Positions 43,169 to 55,575 of a stretch of 64,000 nt of DNA are shown in pieces. Where the stretch lies: positions 1 through 64,000 of the forward strand of contig JADNRX010000128.1 of NCBI GenBank assembly GCA_015501595.1, in the 5' to 3' direction. A program made the translations under genes and the position numbers. The notes under the pieces are model-generated. The model was given only the letters and a program-made list of their open reading frames with translations. It searched no databases and was not told where the DNA came from. This DNA is from Hymenopellis radicata (taxonomy: Eukaryota; Basidiomycota; Agaricomycetes; Agaricales; Physalacriaceae). Position 1 is the first letter of the stretch. Each line of letters starts with the position of its first letter.

Positions 43169-43944
43169 GTTGGTAGAGGCTCGATTGGTGCCGTATTTAA
43201 CGGCGGAGTTTAAATTCTTGTCCTGTGTGTGTCCGTCCGACTCCAAGAAGGTCAATGACAGGTAATCGTTCTACCAGACCACACGGATGGCTAAAAGATC
43301 ATTTTTCAACTCCAGCTGCGAGTTCGTCGCGTGGGCGCCATTGTTTGCCAAATCAAAACTGAATAGATCGTCAGCCGATGTCCAAGCTTCAAAAGCATAT
43401 CGTTTTTGACGGCGTGTCGTGAAAGTTTCAACGAACCACCTCTGCATGGCAGCTGAATTGACTTTGCAACATGTTTTCCGAGAGCTTTGGCATACGGCAG
43501 GTAAGTAGTATGAATATCAACTAAGTATATGTGGCGCCTAACCTTTAGCGCCCAGCAGGTGTCGCCGATACTGCTGCTCCGAAACCTAGGCTGCTCTCTT
43601 CTCAGTCACCCAGCTTACTGCCGCTGGAATCACTTTAACGCGCAGTGCCCTTCCGTCCGCGACATCTCGGGTACACTGCACGCACAGATGGATGCTGCCT
43701 GACGCTGACGCTCCTTACCAGGCTGGAATACATAACGCTGGTATGAAGGGCAGAACTCAAGAGTCTTAACCGCCGCCCTCTGCACCAAGGTCAGTGCAGT
43801 AACCGGCGCTCATTGATTTCGACAATTTAACAACTTGAATCCAGGAAACCTGTTTATTGTCCAGTCTCGTCGCCTAATGTATTCCAAAACCTGGGGGACG
43901 TCGATTAGCTTACAAGTCTTGTAGTCGCTAGCTATGGCAAGAGC
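43169..43944. other. Intergenic, nothing recognised
   Basis: No family-like frame seen on either strand. Confidence 0.4.
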
Positions 43945-46364
43945 TTACGCGCATCTTTCCAACAAGGAGTTGGAAGTGGTAAATTCCTCAACCAAAGGCT
44001 CTCCGTCCTCCGTCCTGTTGAACAGCATCTCTGTCTACTTCCATTGAACGCGTAGGGATCCCACGCAGGCGTTATTGTCGGCTCGAAGGTATCGTTCGGA
44101 TCCTGGCTCGAGACAAACGCGGTAAAAGACTCCGAGAATGCTTTGACGAAGTCTGCGTTTGTAAAGTCTGGCGCTCCAATACTGTCGTTGCATGAAAACG
44201 CAGTACTATGTAATCACGAATCCACGGACGTACGATGGAAAGTAATAAAAAACGTCACTTCCATGTGTTGCGGGAGGTACAGCATATTGCCCCTATACAC
44301 GACGGGGAATTAGGCGCGTCAGGAAGGAAAGACCATGACGTACTTTGAAGGCATGACCGTTGAATGCCTCCAGGAGGTAATATGTAGGGCATACGAAGAT
44401 AGCTGCAAGGCGCTGAGTATCAGTGTTGGTTTCATCATCGAGTCGGAGGATCTTACTGTCATTCATGATGGCCATGACTTGATCGATTGGGCTACCCAGA
44501 TTCGAGTAAAGAAGCGACGCCCTTCGAGGTTCTCTGGACTCAGCATAGGGAAGAGCTCAGAAAGATAATTCGATACAACAACGGTGTCTGCTGTGCTGGC
44601 GTTTACGAATGGCCCTCCTTCGTCGGTGTTTCGTGACAGCCAGTAACGTTTTCTGCAAGGTTGCTGAATTAACATCCGTACGTCAACGGAAAACAAGAAC
44701 CAACCGCGTTGAGTTTACGTTGTCTCAGAGCCTCGATTGGACGCTTGCGTAATGAATGTTCCGTCGACCACTGGTACGAAGACAAATGTGCCAAAGAAAC
44801 CGGCGACGTTGAGGGCCGAATTGATATTTTCAAGGCTTGTGGAGTCAACCTGTCGCAAACATTCCAAGGTGTCTTGGGCGGACGAGCAGCTGCGGATGTC
44901 GAAATCAGGAAACGTAACGTTATTATGCCGACAATGAACATACTTAGCACTGTCAACGACATCGTTGTAGAGTTGCTATATTGGCATGAGCAATCAACAT
45001 CGTTGTACATGAGACTGTGCGCTCACCTCAGGAATCACATCGTTGTAGGAGTATTGAGATGGGAGGAATGTCGAACTCGTGATCGCTCCTCTGAACAAGG
45101 GTGGAGAAGTTTTTCCGTCGTTCGCTCACCTGCTGAAGGACAGACCCCGCGCCTGTACTCGCCGTGAACCATAACAAAGGTCTGCTGTAAATAGAGCGCA
45201 TACCTGCTGATTCACCCCAAATTGTTACACGCCTAGGATCTCCGCCGAATTTACTAATCTTGGACACTATGAACGCACGTCAATCTAGATAGAGGGAGCT
45301 CACTGACATGGGTATTAGTCCATTGTAATGCGAAATGCTGGTCAACTGTCGATGCGGGGCAATCAGCAAAGGCGTACTTCCGCAAAGCATAGTACGCCAA
45401 CGCACGTAAACCAGAATGAGTGCTCCACGTCCTTGACTGCTTGACAGCAAGGAAACCAAAAAGCCAGTCGATATTGTATAGTAACAGCGACGATTTGTCC
45501 AGACTCGCGAACAAGATCATCGCCGGGGTCGCTTCCACTTCCGGCAATATAACTAATCCACTGACGTGATTAGCCAGCAATGTATGTATAGTCAGAGAGG
45601 CCTTACCCGCCACCGTGAATCCAAACGACGACTGGCAAGAGCTCCGTTACATTCTCTGGGTCCAAAAGACCCGGTGTAAAAACACTGTTCAAGTCGCGTC
45701 GCATCATACCGTCTTTCAACAAGAATCAAGGCATATACCTGAGAAAGAGGCAGTCTTCTGAGTTCGTCTCGGCAGCGCGCCGGTCGACGTCAGCGTCGAC
45801 GCCAGTGAAGGGATTGGCGGCGGCCATGCCACCACCACTCCCGCCCGGCCAGAGCTCCGTTACATTCTCTGGGTCCAAAAGACCTGGGGTGAAAACGCTG
45901 TTCAAGTTGCATCGCCTTCTTTAATCAAGAGACAAGCCATATTCACCTGAGCAAGAGGCCATCTTCTGAGTTCGCATCGGCAGCGCGCCGGTCGACGTTC
46001 TCGCTAGAGTCAGCGTCGACGCCAGTGAAGGGATTGGTGGCGGCCATGCCATAGCCACTCCCTTGCAGACACGCCGGCCCTAACGCAGTTGCATTCTGAA
46101 CGTCGGGCACGGTCTCCGGAAGCTGTGGTTCTCGCCACCTCAAAGGACCTACGGAACACGCATAAACACAGCAGTCTGAGTATGGAGAGGAATCTACTCA
46201 CCCACAGGTGGCGCAGCGTAGCGCATACCACGGAAGGCGGAAATATTGGAAGCGAATGCGCCTTGATATTTCGCATAGCCCAAGTCTACAATCGGAGCGC
46301 TGTCTTTCCCCAAAGACAGAGGGGAAAACAGGGATATTAACACGAATAGCAGACAGTACAGCAT
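43945..46364 (-). pseudogene. Type B carboxylesterase / lipase, degraded
   Basis: Secreted alpha/beta-hydrolase remnant. Signal peptide MLYCLLFVLISLFSPLSLG at 46364. SAFRGMRYAAPPV | GPLRWREPQLPETV are typical of the family. VVVWIHGGG (oxyanion hole) sits near 45610, and HKFGGDPRRVTIWGESAG holds the nucleophile Ser (about 45190-45260), with AGSVLQQ after an intron. Later GTFVFVPVVDGTFI, FVNASTADTVVVSN and DPNDTFEPTITPAWDPYAFN reach a stop at 43945. Several frame breaks (about 45550, 45320, 44700, 44550, 44055) and an internal tandem duplication (45639-45843 and 45853-46063) make it non-functional. Confidence 0.8.
45639..46063 (-). repeat. Tandem duplication of one exon-intron unit (about 210 bp x2)
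   Basis: Both units contain GAGCTCCGTTACATTCTCTG, CAGCGCGCCGGTCGACGT and GCGTCGACGCCAGTGAAGGG in the same order. They differ at several positions, so the duplication is not recent. Confidence 0.8.
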
Positions 46365-46787
46365 ACTTAAGAGCAGGTGGGTACTACGTCGTCTGCATTA
46401 AATCTGATGAGTGCCTGGGTATTTAAATACTCGAACGCGAATCTTACCTCATTGCACGCTGTCAACTGACCGTTCTCCGGCGGCGGTCTGGTGAGCGGTT
46501 CTGGAAGAAGAAGACGGAACAGCTGCCGGGCGTGTTCGTGGCCCATGATTGAAATTCAATATGCGATATTCATGCCATAGAGACCAGGCTCCTAAACCAG
46601 CCGTCGCTAGCGTTTGATCTTGCGCAATTTACCGCGAATGGGAAGTTTTGACACGGAAATTCGTGCTCCTGCCGCGAGGAGAACCGAAGACATCAAGAGA
46701 TAGACTACTAGGATGGCTTGTACCGAGGTTTGATACCATGACAATGTACCTATTGATGCCGATGCACTTCACGTTAGTTGCATTCCT
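46365..46787. other. Intergenic, nothing recognised
   Basis: 3' flank of the coiled-coil gene and 5' flank of the esterase pseudogene. Confidence 0.4.
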
Positions 46788-47868
46788 CTAATGCGATGGC
46801 GGCGGCGAACTTGCATTGTCCGGGGCTTGTAAATGTCCACCTCCTTCAGCAATCACCCTGCTCAAATGCTCCTCCAGTTCCCTCACCCTCCATTCCGCCC
46901 TCTCCCGCCACATCCTCCCGTCCGCCACCTCTGCCCGCAACACCTGCATCTCCGCCTCCCGAACTCCGAGTAAACTTGCCCTCTTCCTCACGTCGTCATT
47001 CGTCAGTTTATCCTTCTCCCTAAGGAACTCAGCGGTCTGGCGCCACGCTTTCGCGTCATCTTCCAGCCACGCGACGCGCTTCTCGAATGTGTTGCGAATG
47101 AGTGCAAGACCGCAGATACTTGGGATTGGAGGGTCGTGTTGGAAGCGGCGAGTTGTGCGTTTTCGGAACGCAGTTCGCCGACATATGTGGACGCGGCTTT
47201 GTACTGGTCCTGGAGGAAAGCTTATTTGGGTGTCCTTCTCTGTGAGCTGTTGCCGTAGATTATCGGCTGCCTGCATTAGAAGCTGGATAGTGCGTTCCGC
47301 TTCAGTAAAAGGACAGCAGGTTCCTAAGGTGATACTAATAAGTGACTAGGTCCAAGTCATGAAGGTGAAAAGGGACAATACTTGGGCTTCCAGGTTGTGC
47401 TTCGTCTCCTAGATGCCGTTGAGGCTAGTAAAAAGAACGAGTATAAAATGTACCTCTTCTGCATGTTTGTTCTCAAGATATTGGACGTCCTAGCAAGTAT
47501 CGTTACTCGTTAAATTCCCCTTTCATACCGAAAAAGATACGTACTATATTCATTTCCTCCTTGTCTTTTGATGCCGCCAGCTGTGTCTGTGTAGAAAGAG
47601 AGGAGGTTTCCATGTGTTAATCAGATTTCCCGGTAGCCACGTATTGAAGGGGAAAACGCGTTGATGGACGTTCAAGTTTAACATGATACGTGATGTGACT
47701 GTAACACTTACTGCCTTGGCTCAGCACCACCGTCAGCACCAGAGCTCCACGCATTGTTGCAATAATACACGGCGTGGATGAAGCGAAACTGCTCGTACCG
47801 CCTTGTTCCGCAAATCGGGAGCTTTGATGGATGAAAACAACGGTGAACATCTTGAACAAGAGCATCAT
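46788..47868 (-). CDS. Coiled-coil protein, multi-exon, one apparent frameshift
   Basis: Unrecognised protein with heptad-rich text spread over short exons: QLAASKDKEEMNI, DVQYLENKHAEE, AADNLRQQLTEKDTQI, DQYKAASTYVGELRSENAQL and FEKRVAWLEDDAKAWRQTAE, KDKLTNDDVRKRASLLGVRE, WRVRELEEHLSRVIAEGG, ending in PPPSH at 46788. The frame changes near 47095 without a splice site. The 5' end is uncertain. Similar in style to the coiled-coil gene at 59077. Possibly structural or transcription-linked; function unknown. Confidence 0.5.
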
Positions 47869-48266
47869 GGCGTTAGTCAGCGAGCTCTTATGTTACTGTG
47901 GTTTAGGCACATCACGACGTTGAGTACGCTATTGTCTTTTCTCGGCGACTACATCTTGTTACCCTTCAGTCCGACTCTTGTTCTAGCTTGTTCTTTGTAC
48001 GGTAACAAGGCCTGGGAAAATCAGCGCGCTTGTTTCCCAATTCTCGCAAGGGGACTTTTTTTGTTCAAGACAAGGGCTTGTTCTCTGGATATCACTATGG
48101 ATTTAACCCGTCTATTGTGCTCTTTTATTCTACAAGGCGCACTGCCTTGTATAAAGGCGAGAAGATTCGCGAAGTGGATCCTCAGTATCCTACTAGACTT
48201 CCCCCGCCTTTCACCACTCTCAGCCTGCTCTACGACATCTCTCATCATCGACACTAGACGACAATC

Positions 48267-49031
48267 ATGGCATACTGTGCAGCTCCTTCACCTTATATGA
48301 CTTCTGCCAATCCGTTCTATACTGGTTATACATCACAACCCAGCACACCGTGCGGAAGATATCCCCAGGCGGGATGTCCTTCCTATACAAAGGCACCTAC
48401 ACAGGTCGACTTCTCGTTAGGCTACAACAAGCCGCCGACGTCTACGGAGCTACACAACTTGAAGTGCCAGCTCCATGCTCGTTTGAACGAGAACAGAGTC
48501 TCGAATATGCCCAGCGGCTTCCCCTTCGTATACGCTATGAGCTCACGAGGCGATTACTCCAGATCGCGGTCTACGCCATACCAATTCGAGGAGCACTTTA
48601 ACGTTCCGACCGCCTCTGGTTACTCGATACGCCGATCTGTTGTTATTCAATTCTCTGGTCCCAAAGTACCTAATGGACCCTCGTTCTGGCGGATACACCA
48701 CGTCAACGCTGATCGCAAACTGCATCCTCGTAGGTCCCCACTGCAGTGTATCCTTGGCTAGCAACTAACGGAACGTCCACTAGAACAAAATGTTCCCTTT
48801 GCCCAAGTGCAGCTTCATCCTGAAGTCATGGCGACGCGTTATGGACGCTGCATCGAAAAAGATTCGAGAATAATACTGCGCGCTCTTGCCTTGTCTGTGG
48901 AGCTCGGTGTTCTAGTGACCATCACGACTCAAGCAGCGCTTGAGAATCGACCTACGAAGCGCGATAATATTGTGTACGTTGGCACGACTGCCAGTGGCAT
49001 CGCCAGTGTCATATATTCTACCCTCTGCTAA
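48267..49031 (+). CDS. Hypothetical protein, two exons
   Basis: Exon 1 48267-48729 and exon 2 48784-49031 join through a 54-nt GT-AG intron into about 236 residues. The N-terminal part is rich in Tyr, Pro and Ser (MAYCAAPSPYMTSANPFYTG). The middle reads VVIQFSGPKVPNGPSFWRIH. The C-terminal part (LRALALSVELGVLVTITTQ) is hydrophobic and ends YSTLC. TATAAAG at about 48155 fits a promoter. No family recognised. Confidence 0.55.
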
Positions 49032-49523
49032 GTGAGTTCTCCGCCGCCACAAAATGAAGGGCATCAGAAGCTGACATCTTACCAGTTCCTCAAACAATAA
49101 AATATAAAAGACGGCCTAATCTCACGACTCCTTGACGCCTCATTTTGCATAATTCACGTTCTTTTTCTGCTATGCAACGATTTGACACGCCAGACATTCC
49201 TCGCATGACTCGCATTGATCACGCACCTGTACACTTTATTCATAGATTTATTACCTTACGTCCACCATATTCACGCTCTTATGTTTCATTTACGAGATAG
49301 ATATCTTTGACGAATATCACGCATCTTATCGCCAGCCTGCGGACTATTCAGTAACTGTGGCGCACAGCATCGGCGAAACTTCGAGGAGATGCCGAGGCCA
49401 AACAACGTAGCCGCTGATGCCAAACAATGTATCCTATCCCGCAACCACCACATACGGCCGGGACCGCATATAAAGGTCATTTTCTACTATATTTTGCTCG
49501 TTATTACTGACGGCGACGAGCAG
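49032..49523. other. Leader region of SEC24
   Basis: Contains the unresolved first exon(s) of SEC24; candidate ATGs at 49389 and 49417. Nothing else seen. Confidence 0.4.
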
Positions 49524-50349
49524 GATTACGACCACGCATTGAAGCGCATCAAATACCATGTCCGGTCGAGGTGCAGGAAGAGGATCGCCACAAATGGGAG
49601 CACCAGCCGTTCATGACGTTGCCGGGCCATCATACGCCGCTGTCGACGACGGACTATTATGCGTTAGATCAAGGTGCGCATTGTGCGCGACTGTCGCAGT
49701 CTGTGCTGATGCAGAGCAGGGAATTCGTCGCCTAAATTCATTCGCGCATCGACCTGGGCGTTCCCGTACACGTCGCGTCTCGCATCGGACTGCAAGATCC
49801 CTTTAGCCGCCGTCTTCCAGCCTTTCGCCGAGCTCGATCCACGAGAAGAGCCCGTGCCGCTCGTGGAATCTGTACCTGCGCGCTGTGAACGGTGTCGAGC
49901 GTATGTCAATCCATGGTGTCAGTGGTTAGCTGGCGGCGGCAAGTGGAGATGTAATCTTTGCGGACACGACACAGACGGTGAGTCTCGCCATCTCTGTAAT
50001 CTTCCTTTTTTTTTGGAGGACGCAGCTACACTTTTTCTGTGTGATCATCGTTGGCGTACAGCACTTTGTCTGTTTCCCGCCGCCTCAGATCTGCGTGTTT
50101 GTTACGAGGACATTTCAACCTCGAGACCATGGAAGAATGCATTTACGCACGAACAGATGCCCAGTCTGAACAAGTTCAATGCCGGTACCACCAGCAAGAG
50201 AGTTCTAGTGGGGTGGGACTCGCCTTGTTAAAGGAATACCCACTAGAACTCCCTTGCTGGTGGTACCAGCATTGAACCTGCGACTACCGGACTGGTGATC
50301 TACGGTTCACCCATAGATGGGTCTCAAGAACCACTTGCCCATGTGTCCC

Positions 50350-50390
<41 letters not shown>

Positions 50391-52927
50391 CTTCTTCTCA
50401 TGGTTTCTCAGTGTTACCGGAGTATTTCTGCATGCTTGACGGTGGCGGACATCGACTAGATCATATGCAACGCCCAGAGCTGCTCAAGGGAACTGTCGAC
50501 TTCAAAGTATCGGACGAGTACTGGGCTTCGAACCCTCCTGCTCACCTAACAAGACCGTACTTTTCCATCGAACCGCCGCCTACAGGTGTAAGAGAACCAA
50601 AGCCTATGCACTACATCTTTGCTTTCGACGTCTCGCACGGTGCCGTTGCATCTGGTACACTTTCCGCTGCTTGTGGTGAGCTCATGGACATTCTGTATGG
50701 CAACGACGCGTGCTTTCCACCTGAAAGTCAACTCGCTATATTCACATTCGATCGCGCCATCCACTTTTACGATCTCATGTCAGACCAGGACGCAATGATG
50801 GTCGTGTCCGACCTCGAAGAGGTTTTCGTGCCATTCCACCATGGTCTCTTCGTGTCACCAACAGACCGCGCAGAAGCTATAACAACTCTGCTGCGGAGTC
50901 TTCCCACACGGTTCGCGGACACGTATGTACCAGAATCAGCCCTGGGATCGGCCATACGCGTTTGTCAAGCATCCTTGGTGAGAATTCTTGGATATTGTGC
51001 GATCATACTGTGTTCACCGATCACAAGGCAGGGCGTGGCGGGCAGGTCGTACTCTTCCAAAATGTCATTCCGCAGATAGGCGATGGTTCTCTCGCTGGTC
51101 GGCCACCAGAATCAGAGATGTATGAAACGGATAAGGAAAAGAATCTCTATAGACCTCGCGATCCGTCGTGGACGAGTATGGGTGAAGAGTGCGCTGAAGA
51201 GGGTATTGGAGTCAGCATGTTCTTGACTATGGACAAGTACATCGATGTGGGATCGATTGGTAATTTTGCTATAACAGTATGTCACCCCGATATTGACTGT
51301 TTCATAGGAATTGTCGCTTCTCTTACGGGCGGCCAAATCTACTATCTTCCTCGTTTTGACGCACTTCGAGATAGTATCGTTTTCAGATCACATTTGCAAC
51401 GTTTGATGCGCCGTATGGTCGGGTATAATTGTACTGCCCGTGTTCGGACGTCGAAGGGTAAGCTTCCCTCGGTGTCAGAGTCTGTACTGAGTCTCGAATC
51501 TGACAGGTATCCGGGTGTCTGAATACTACGGCAACTTCCATCAGATATCACCGACAGACATGGAGTTTGCCATCTTAGATTCGGACAAAACATTCACTGT
51601 TACGCTGGAGCACTCGGGTTCTCTTAGCACTCGAGAGTCTGCCTATCTGCAGTCAGCAGTACTATACACGACAGTATCAGGTGAACGTCGTGTGCGGGTA
51701 TGCAACCTTGCCCTTCAAGTCGTGGAATTGGCCGCGAATGTCTTCAACTATGCTGATGCAGAAACGGTGGTCTGCCATATTATGAGGAAAGGTGAGCAAA
51801 ATAGTCGCGTTGTACACAACTGCCAAACTAATCATTTCGTCAGCTATCGCGCACACCAAAACCACCAAGATGCATGAAATACGGGAAGATCTGACTGAAA
51901 ATGTTTCTGCCATACTGCTAGGATACCGAAACAAATGCGCTGCGTCAACAGCTGTATCACAGGCATGTAGTCGACCGCTATTGGACTACTTTTTAACCTT
52001 CTTGCAGTTAATCCTCCCAGACTCTTTCCGCGCCATGCCTGTCTTGACTTTGGGAATCCTCAAGTCGAAGCCCATCAAAGGTTCGCATTATGTGGTCACT
52101 TCTCATCTTTGCTAATGAGTAACCCCCAGTTGGCAACGTCAACTCGGATGTGCGAAATTACTACTCACATCGACTCATGTCCACAAGCGTGCGACAAGTG
52201 ATAGAGTACCTGTATCCACCGCTTATAGCGCTGCATGATCTGGACGCGACGGCCGCTGTACCGGATCCTGTGACGGGAAACCTTACAATACCTTCACCGA
52301 TGAAGAACACGTATCAACAGATGAACGCAGGCGCGGTATACCTAATAGGTGATGTGTGTTGTTCTCCCGATGTTCGTTAACCTAATCGTATGCAAGATAA
52401 TGGGGAGTGTACGATTATCTGGGTAGGATCCAGCGTGTCGCCGCAGCTTCTTCTGGATTTGTTTGGCGTGGATGACATCCACCAGCTGAATACTGATATC
52501 GTGCGTTGTTCGGTGCTCGTATGTTGAACATCTCGGCTGACTCGGTTTCAGACGGAGCTTCCAGCACTGGAGACTCTCCTCTCGACGCAAGTGCGCAACA
52601 TTATAACGTATCGCACGATGAAGCGCGGTTATACACCCAAATTATTCATTGCGCGGCAAAACCTGGATGGGATAGAATTGGAGTTCAGCGATATGCTGGT
52701 AGAGGACCAGAATAATGGGACGATGCCTTACATTGACTGTGAGCTCCTTCGTTCTCGTCGTGAGATATCCTCTCTAATATAAAGCAGTCTTGATCGTGGT
52801 GCATAAGCAGATAATGCATGCGGTGAGTTCTAGACCTCCTCGGACATTATATGCGACTAACTCGGTGCTTTGATAGCTCAATCAAGGCGACATGTACGAG
52901 CCTCGAAGTATGCGATCGGCCTGGTGA
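49524..52927 (+). CDS. SEC24: COPII coat cargo adaptor Sec24 (start exon unresolved)
   Basis: Sec24 pairs with Sec23 in the inner COPII coat and selects cargo at ER exit sites. Thirteen exons from 49524 join in frame to 808 residues. Order: N-terminal [18 protein letters not shown]; zinc finger [12 protein letters not shown] ... WRCNLCG; trunk (vWA-like) [44 protein letters not shown]; beta-sandwich [20 protein letters not shown]; helical part [19 protein letters not shown]; gelsolin-like [20 protein letters not shown]. Ends [12 protein letters not shown]. Twelve introns. One (51963-52007) has a GC donor. The second (49978-50411) is 434 nt, eight times longer than the others, and holds a hairpin and a CT repeat. 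Being shorter than usual at the N-terminus, it may be a paralogue. Confidence 0.92.
50174..50277. repeat. 39-bp inverted repeat inside a SEC24 intron
   Basis: Left arm 50174-50212 and right arm 50239-50277 are complementary with two mismatches, separated by 26 bases. Could form a long hairpin in the pre-mRNA. Confidence 0.9.
50353..50385. repeat. CT dinucleotide microsatellite
   Basis: Uninterrupted CT repeats just upstream of the intron's 3' end; may serve as a long polypyrimidine tract. Confidence 0.95.
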
Positions 52928-53167
52928 TCGTGTTGTTGTGGGTAGTGTATTACTATGTTGTATCCATGCTGGGTGGGATATCCTACAGATGTATGTTCAT
53001 TCTGAAGGTATAGACCGGGAGCTTCTACTTCATGTCCGGTGCGTGTTGGACTGGATGACAACCTGGAGTGAGCACCTTCGAAGGACATTACAGCATTTAC
53101 ATAAGGTCACAAGAATAGCGTTTTCCGAGCCCATTTATTTTTTCAACTTTAGTACAGGTTCACGCGT
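52928..53167. other. Intergenic, nothing recognised
   Basis: 3' flanks of SEC24 and of the minus-strand hypothetical gene. Confidence 0.4.
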
Positions 53168-53740
53168 TCACGGCTCCCCGCTGTTGTCCACTTTGAACAC
53201 GAACCACCACTTGTCGTGCATCTTCTGGACTTTGATCTGGCCCCATTTGAATTCCAAGTCGTCCGCAAAGTCCCATCTGACGCGCGCTAAGGGTGTAAAT
53301 CAGGAGCCGGTTGTAGATGCCATACGGAGAATACCGTACTGGCGGTCAACGTGAAGCCCTTCCCTTCTATGATGACCTTCTTCGGCAGGGGTAACACGGC
53401 GTGGCCAACGATTAAGCTTTCGACGACCTTCTGTGGTACGTTGCGAGTGGTCAAGGTCGATTTTTTTGTGGGTACTGACCTCGATGTCTTGCTGCGCGCG
53501 TGTGAAGGCGTGCTGCTCCTCTTCGGACGCGTCTCTGTGTACTTAGACGATGAGACCGTGCACGGGCTTTTCGATGAGACGACTCACCTCGTTTCCGTCT
53601 TTACCCAGACCTGGGCTACGTGTGGGAGCTCGAATGCTCCCTGGGGTGGGAAGAAGATGAGCGTAGAGCGGTTGAGCTGAAGCATTTTGTGGTGGTGGTG
53701 GTTGACGCCAAGGAGGTGCGAGTTTGCCGTTTATGGACAT
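53168..53740 (-). CDS. Hypothetical protein, multi-exon, model uncertain
   Basis: The minus strand reads like conserved protein in several frames separated by plausible splice sites: STLIFFPPQGAFELPHVAQV ending at a GTGAGT donor, EEEQHAFTRAQQDIE ending at GTCAGT, NVPQKVVESLIVGHAVLPLP, KKVIIEGKGFTLTASTVFS and finally DDLEFKWGQIKVQKMHDK, WWFVFKVDNSGEP and a stop at 53168. No family recognised. A frame problem near 53325 prevents a clean model. Confidence 0.45.
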
Positions 53741-54783
53741 GACCGCCGATCGTTCGTTGACACATGATCAAGTTCCTCGGAATCGATACCAGAGTTACAG
53801 TATCAAGTCTTCTGGGCGCTTACGCGTTGACGTGATTCATATAACTTTTGGCCCTGACCGGTCTGTTCTTGGTGAGAAGATCTATTCTATGCGAGATTCT
53901 TCAGTGGCATATTTCGCTCTTTAGACGCGCCAGCACCAAGGCTGCTCTCGATCGTGGTCTCTTCCCTGTCTCGTTTCGAAATGAGTGTGGAATGTACTTG
54001 CAGCCTGGGCTTCATCGCAAACACTTGAACGAGCGCGAGGCGTCAAACGTGGACCTTTCGTCCACGCAATAACAGGAGGTGAAGAGTGGTGGGACATGGT
54101 GGGACATGTGGTCGACTTTGTCATACTGAGTTACTAGCGATCTTTGACCTTCCTTCCTTTTCACCACCGTCTTCCGTCCAGGGGCTTCGTCCTCGGAATG
54201 CGTCCCAAACTGGAGGTATCCAATCCAACTTGCGGGTGTGTTCGGATCGTGGCGCATCGAGGTCATGCCAAGTTCAAAACCTTAGATCGCTTTTTTCTCA
54301 GGAGCTAGGCGCGAGGCAGCAGGCATGTCAAGGGCGAAAAACGCGGACCGTGCTTCGAAGTAGTCGTGTTCGGACGCAGCGTTCCTCCATCTTCTATTCA
54401 AGAGGCAACCGTCATCTCCTGCTCCACTTCCTAGCAGCTGATGACGTCATAGTAAGCATGAAATTGCTCGAATGTTCGAGCGAACTCGATGGATGACGCA
54501 GAGAAGAGACTGACACAAACAGATTCCTGTCGTCTCTAGATCCTCTACGGGTTTTTGACCTTTTATTGTTCTCGATCAGAAGACCAATCGTCGAGTATCC
54601 GGGTGCAGCCTATTGATCCCTTTTCTTCTAATTTTTTCCCAATTCCTGGTGAGCACCAGACATAAATCTAGACATTGCGCTCTCAATATCTTAGCAAGCA
54701 AGGGAGTCCTCGTGGCGGAAGAATTGGGGTGTGGTATTTATGCCGCTTCTCACGTCGAGCTCACCTCAGAACCAACACCAGCC
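53741..54783. other. Unassigned region
   Basis: Frames of 60-136 codons on both strands, none with family features. The last 100 bases are the leader of the BTB gene. Confidence 0.35.
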
Positions 54784-55575
54784 ATGGCCGTATCAGGGAC
54801 ATTCCATGCGAACGCTGACCATAATCGCACGCTCGGGCGGCCAGACATCGTGCTTTCGTCGCGGGATCACGTTCTCTTCTACGCCCACACCCGCGTTCTG
54901 GACGGTGCCTTCTCCTCCATTCCCGCATCGTCGCCCGTGCCCATCCCCGAGTCTTCGGGCTGTGTCAACATCCTCCTGCACACCCTCTACAATCTTCCTG
55001 CCGAGCAGTACAATTACCCGCTTGAGGCGCTCCTTGATGCGATCGAGAAAATGTCGCGCTATGGCATCGATCCCAAGGCCATCATCGTGCCATCCAATGC
55101 GCTGTATAGGCTGCTCACTCTGCACGTCCCATACCAGCCGCTCTTCGTGTATGCCGTGGCGGGGCACTTCTCTCTAGAGAACCTCGCCGTGCAGATATCA
55201 GGCCATCTGCTGACGATAGAGCTCGAGAGCATTTCGGAAGACCTCGCAGTTCTTATGGGGACCAGTTACTATCTCCGCTTGTTCCTCCTGCACGAGAACA
55301 GGATGGAGGCGCTCCAGCGTATTCTTAACGAATATCCAGAGCCGCCGCCTCATAATCCATGCAACGCGTTACCGGTTTCTGAGGGGAAGACGGCCTGGAT
55401 AGACGCTGGGCTGGATATGATCACGAACGACGTGAAACCGAGTCAGTGTTCTCGCGTTTTTTGGGCTGCCGATAGTATTAAAGGATCGTACAGGTCTTTC
55501 CCCGCAATATATGAGAGGATGCATTATTCCTTTCGCGCGGAGCATCACTTGCGTGACGTGTGCCACAGTGTTTGA
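54784..55575 (+). CDS. BTB/POZ domain protein
   Basis: Intact single-exon gene of 263 residues. ATG at 54784 has a good context (GCCATGG) and matches the family start; the frame is open further upstream. The BTB fold is read from RPDIVLSSRDHVLFYAHTRV, LDGAFSSIP, then VNILLHTLYNLPAEQYNYPL and AIEKMSRYGIDPKAI. The C-terminal half (SLENLAVQISGHLLTIELES) is typical of the large basidiomycete BTB family. Such proteins dimerise and often bridge substrates to Cul3 ubiquitin ligase; the partner is unknown. Confidence 0.78.
   Translation: MAVSGTFHANADHNRTLGRPDIVLSSRDHVLFYAHTRVLDGAFSSIPASSPVPIPESSGCVNILLHTLYNLPAEQYNYPLEALLDAIEKMSRYGIDPKAIIVPSNALYRLLTLHVPYQPLFVYAVAGHFSLENLAVQISGHLLTIELESISEDLAVLMGTSYYLRLFLLHENRMEALQRILNEYPEPPPHNPCNALPVSEGKTAWIDAGLDMITNDVKPSQCSRVFWAADSIKGSYRSFPAIYERMHYSFRAEHHLRDVCHSV

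Noticed and set aside
49720..49740. Frameshift in the SEC24 N-terminal region
   Set aside because: Resolved by a normal 46-nt GT-AG intron (49674-49719) that restores ALDQG followed by [10 protein letters not shown].
50174..50277. Possible tRNA or tRNA-derived SINE in the SEC24 intron
   Set aside because: Some resemblance to A- and B-box words, but the order and spacing are wrong and no cloverleaf could be drawn.
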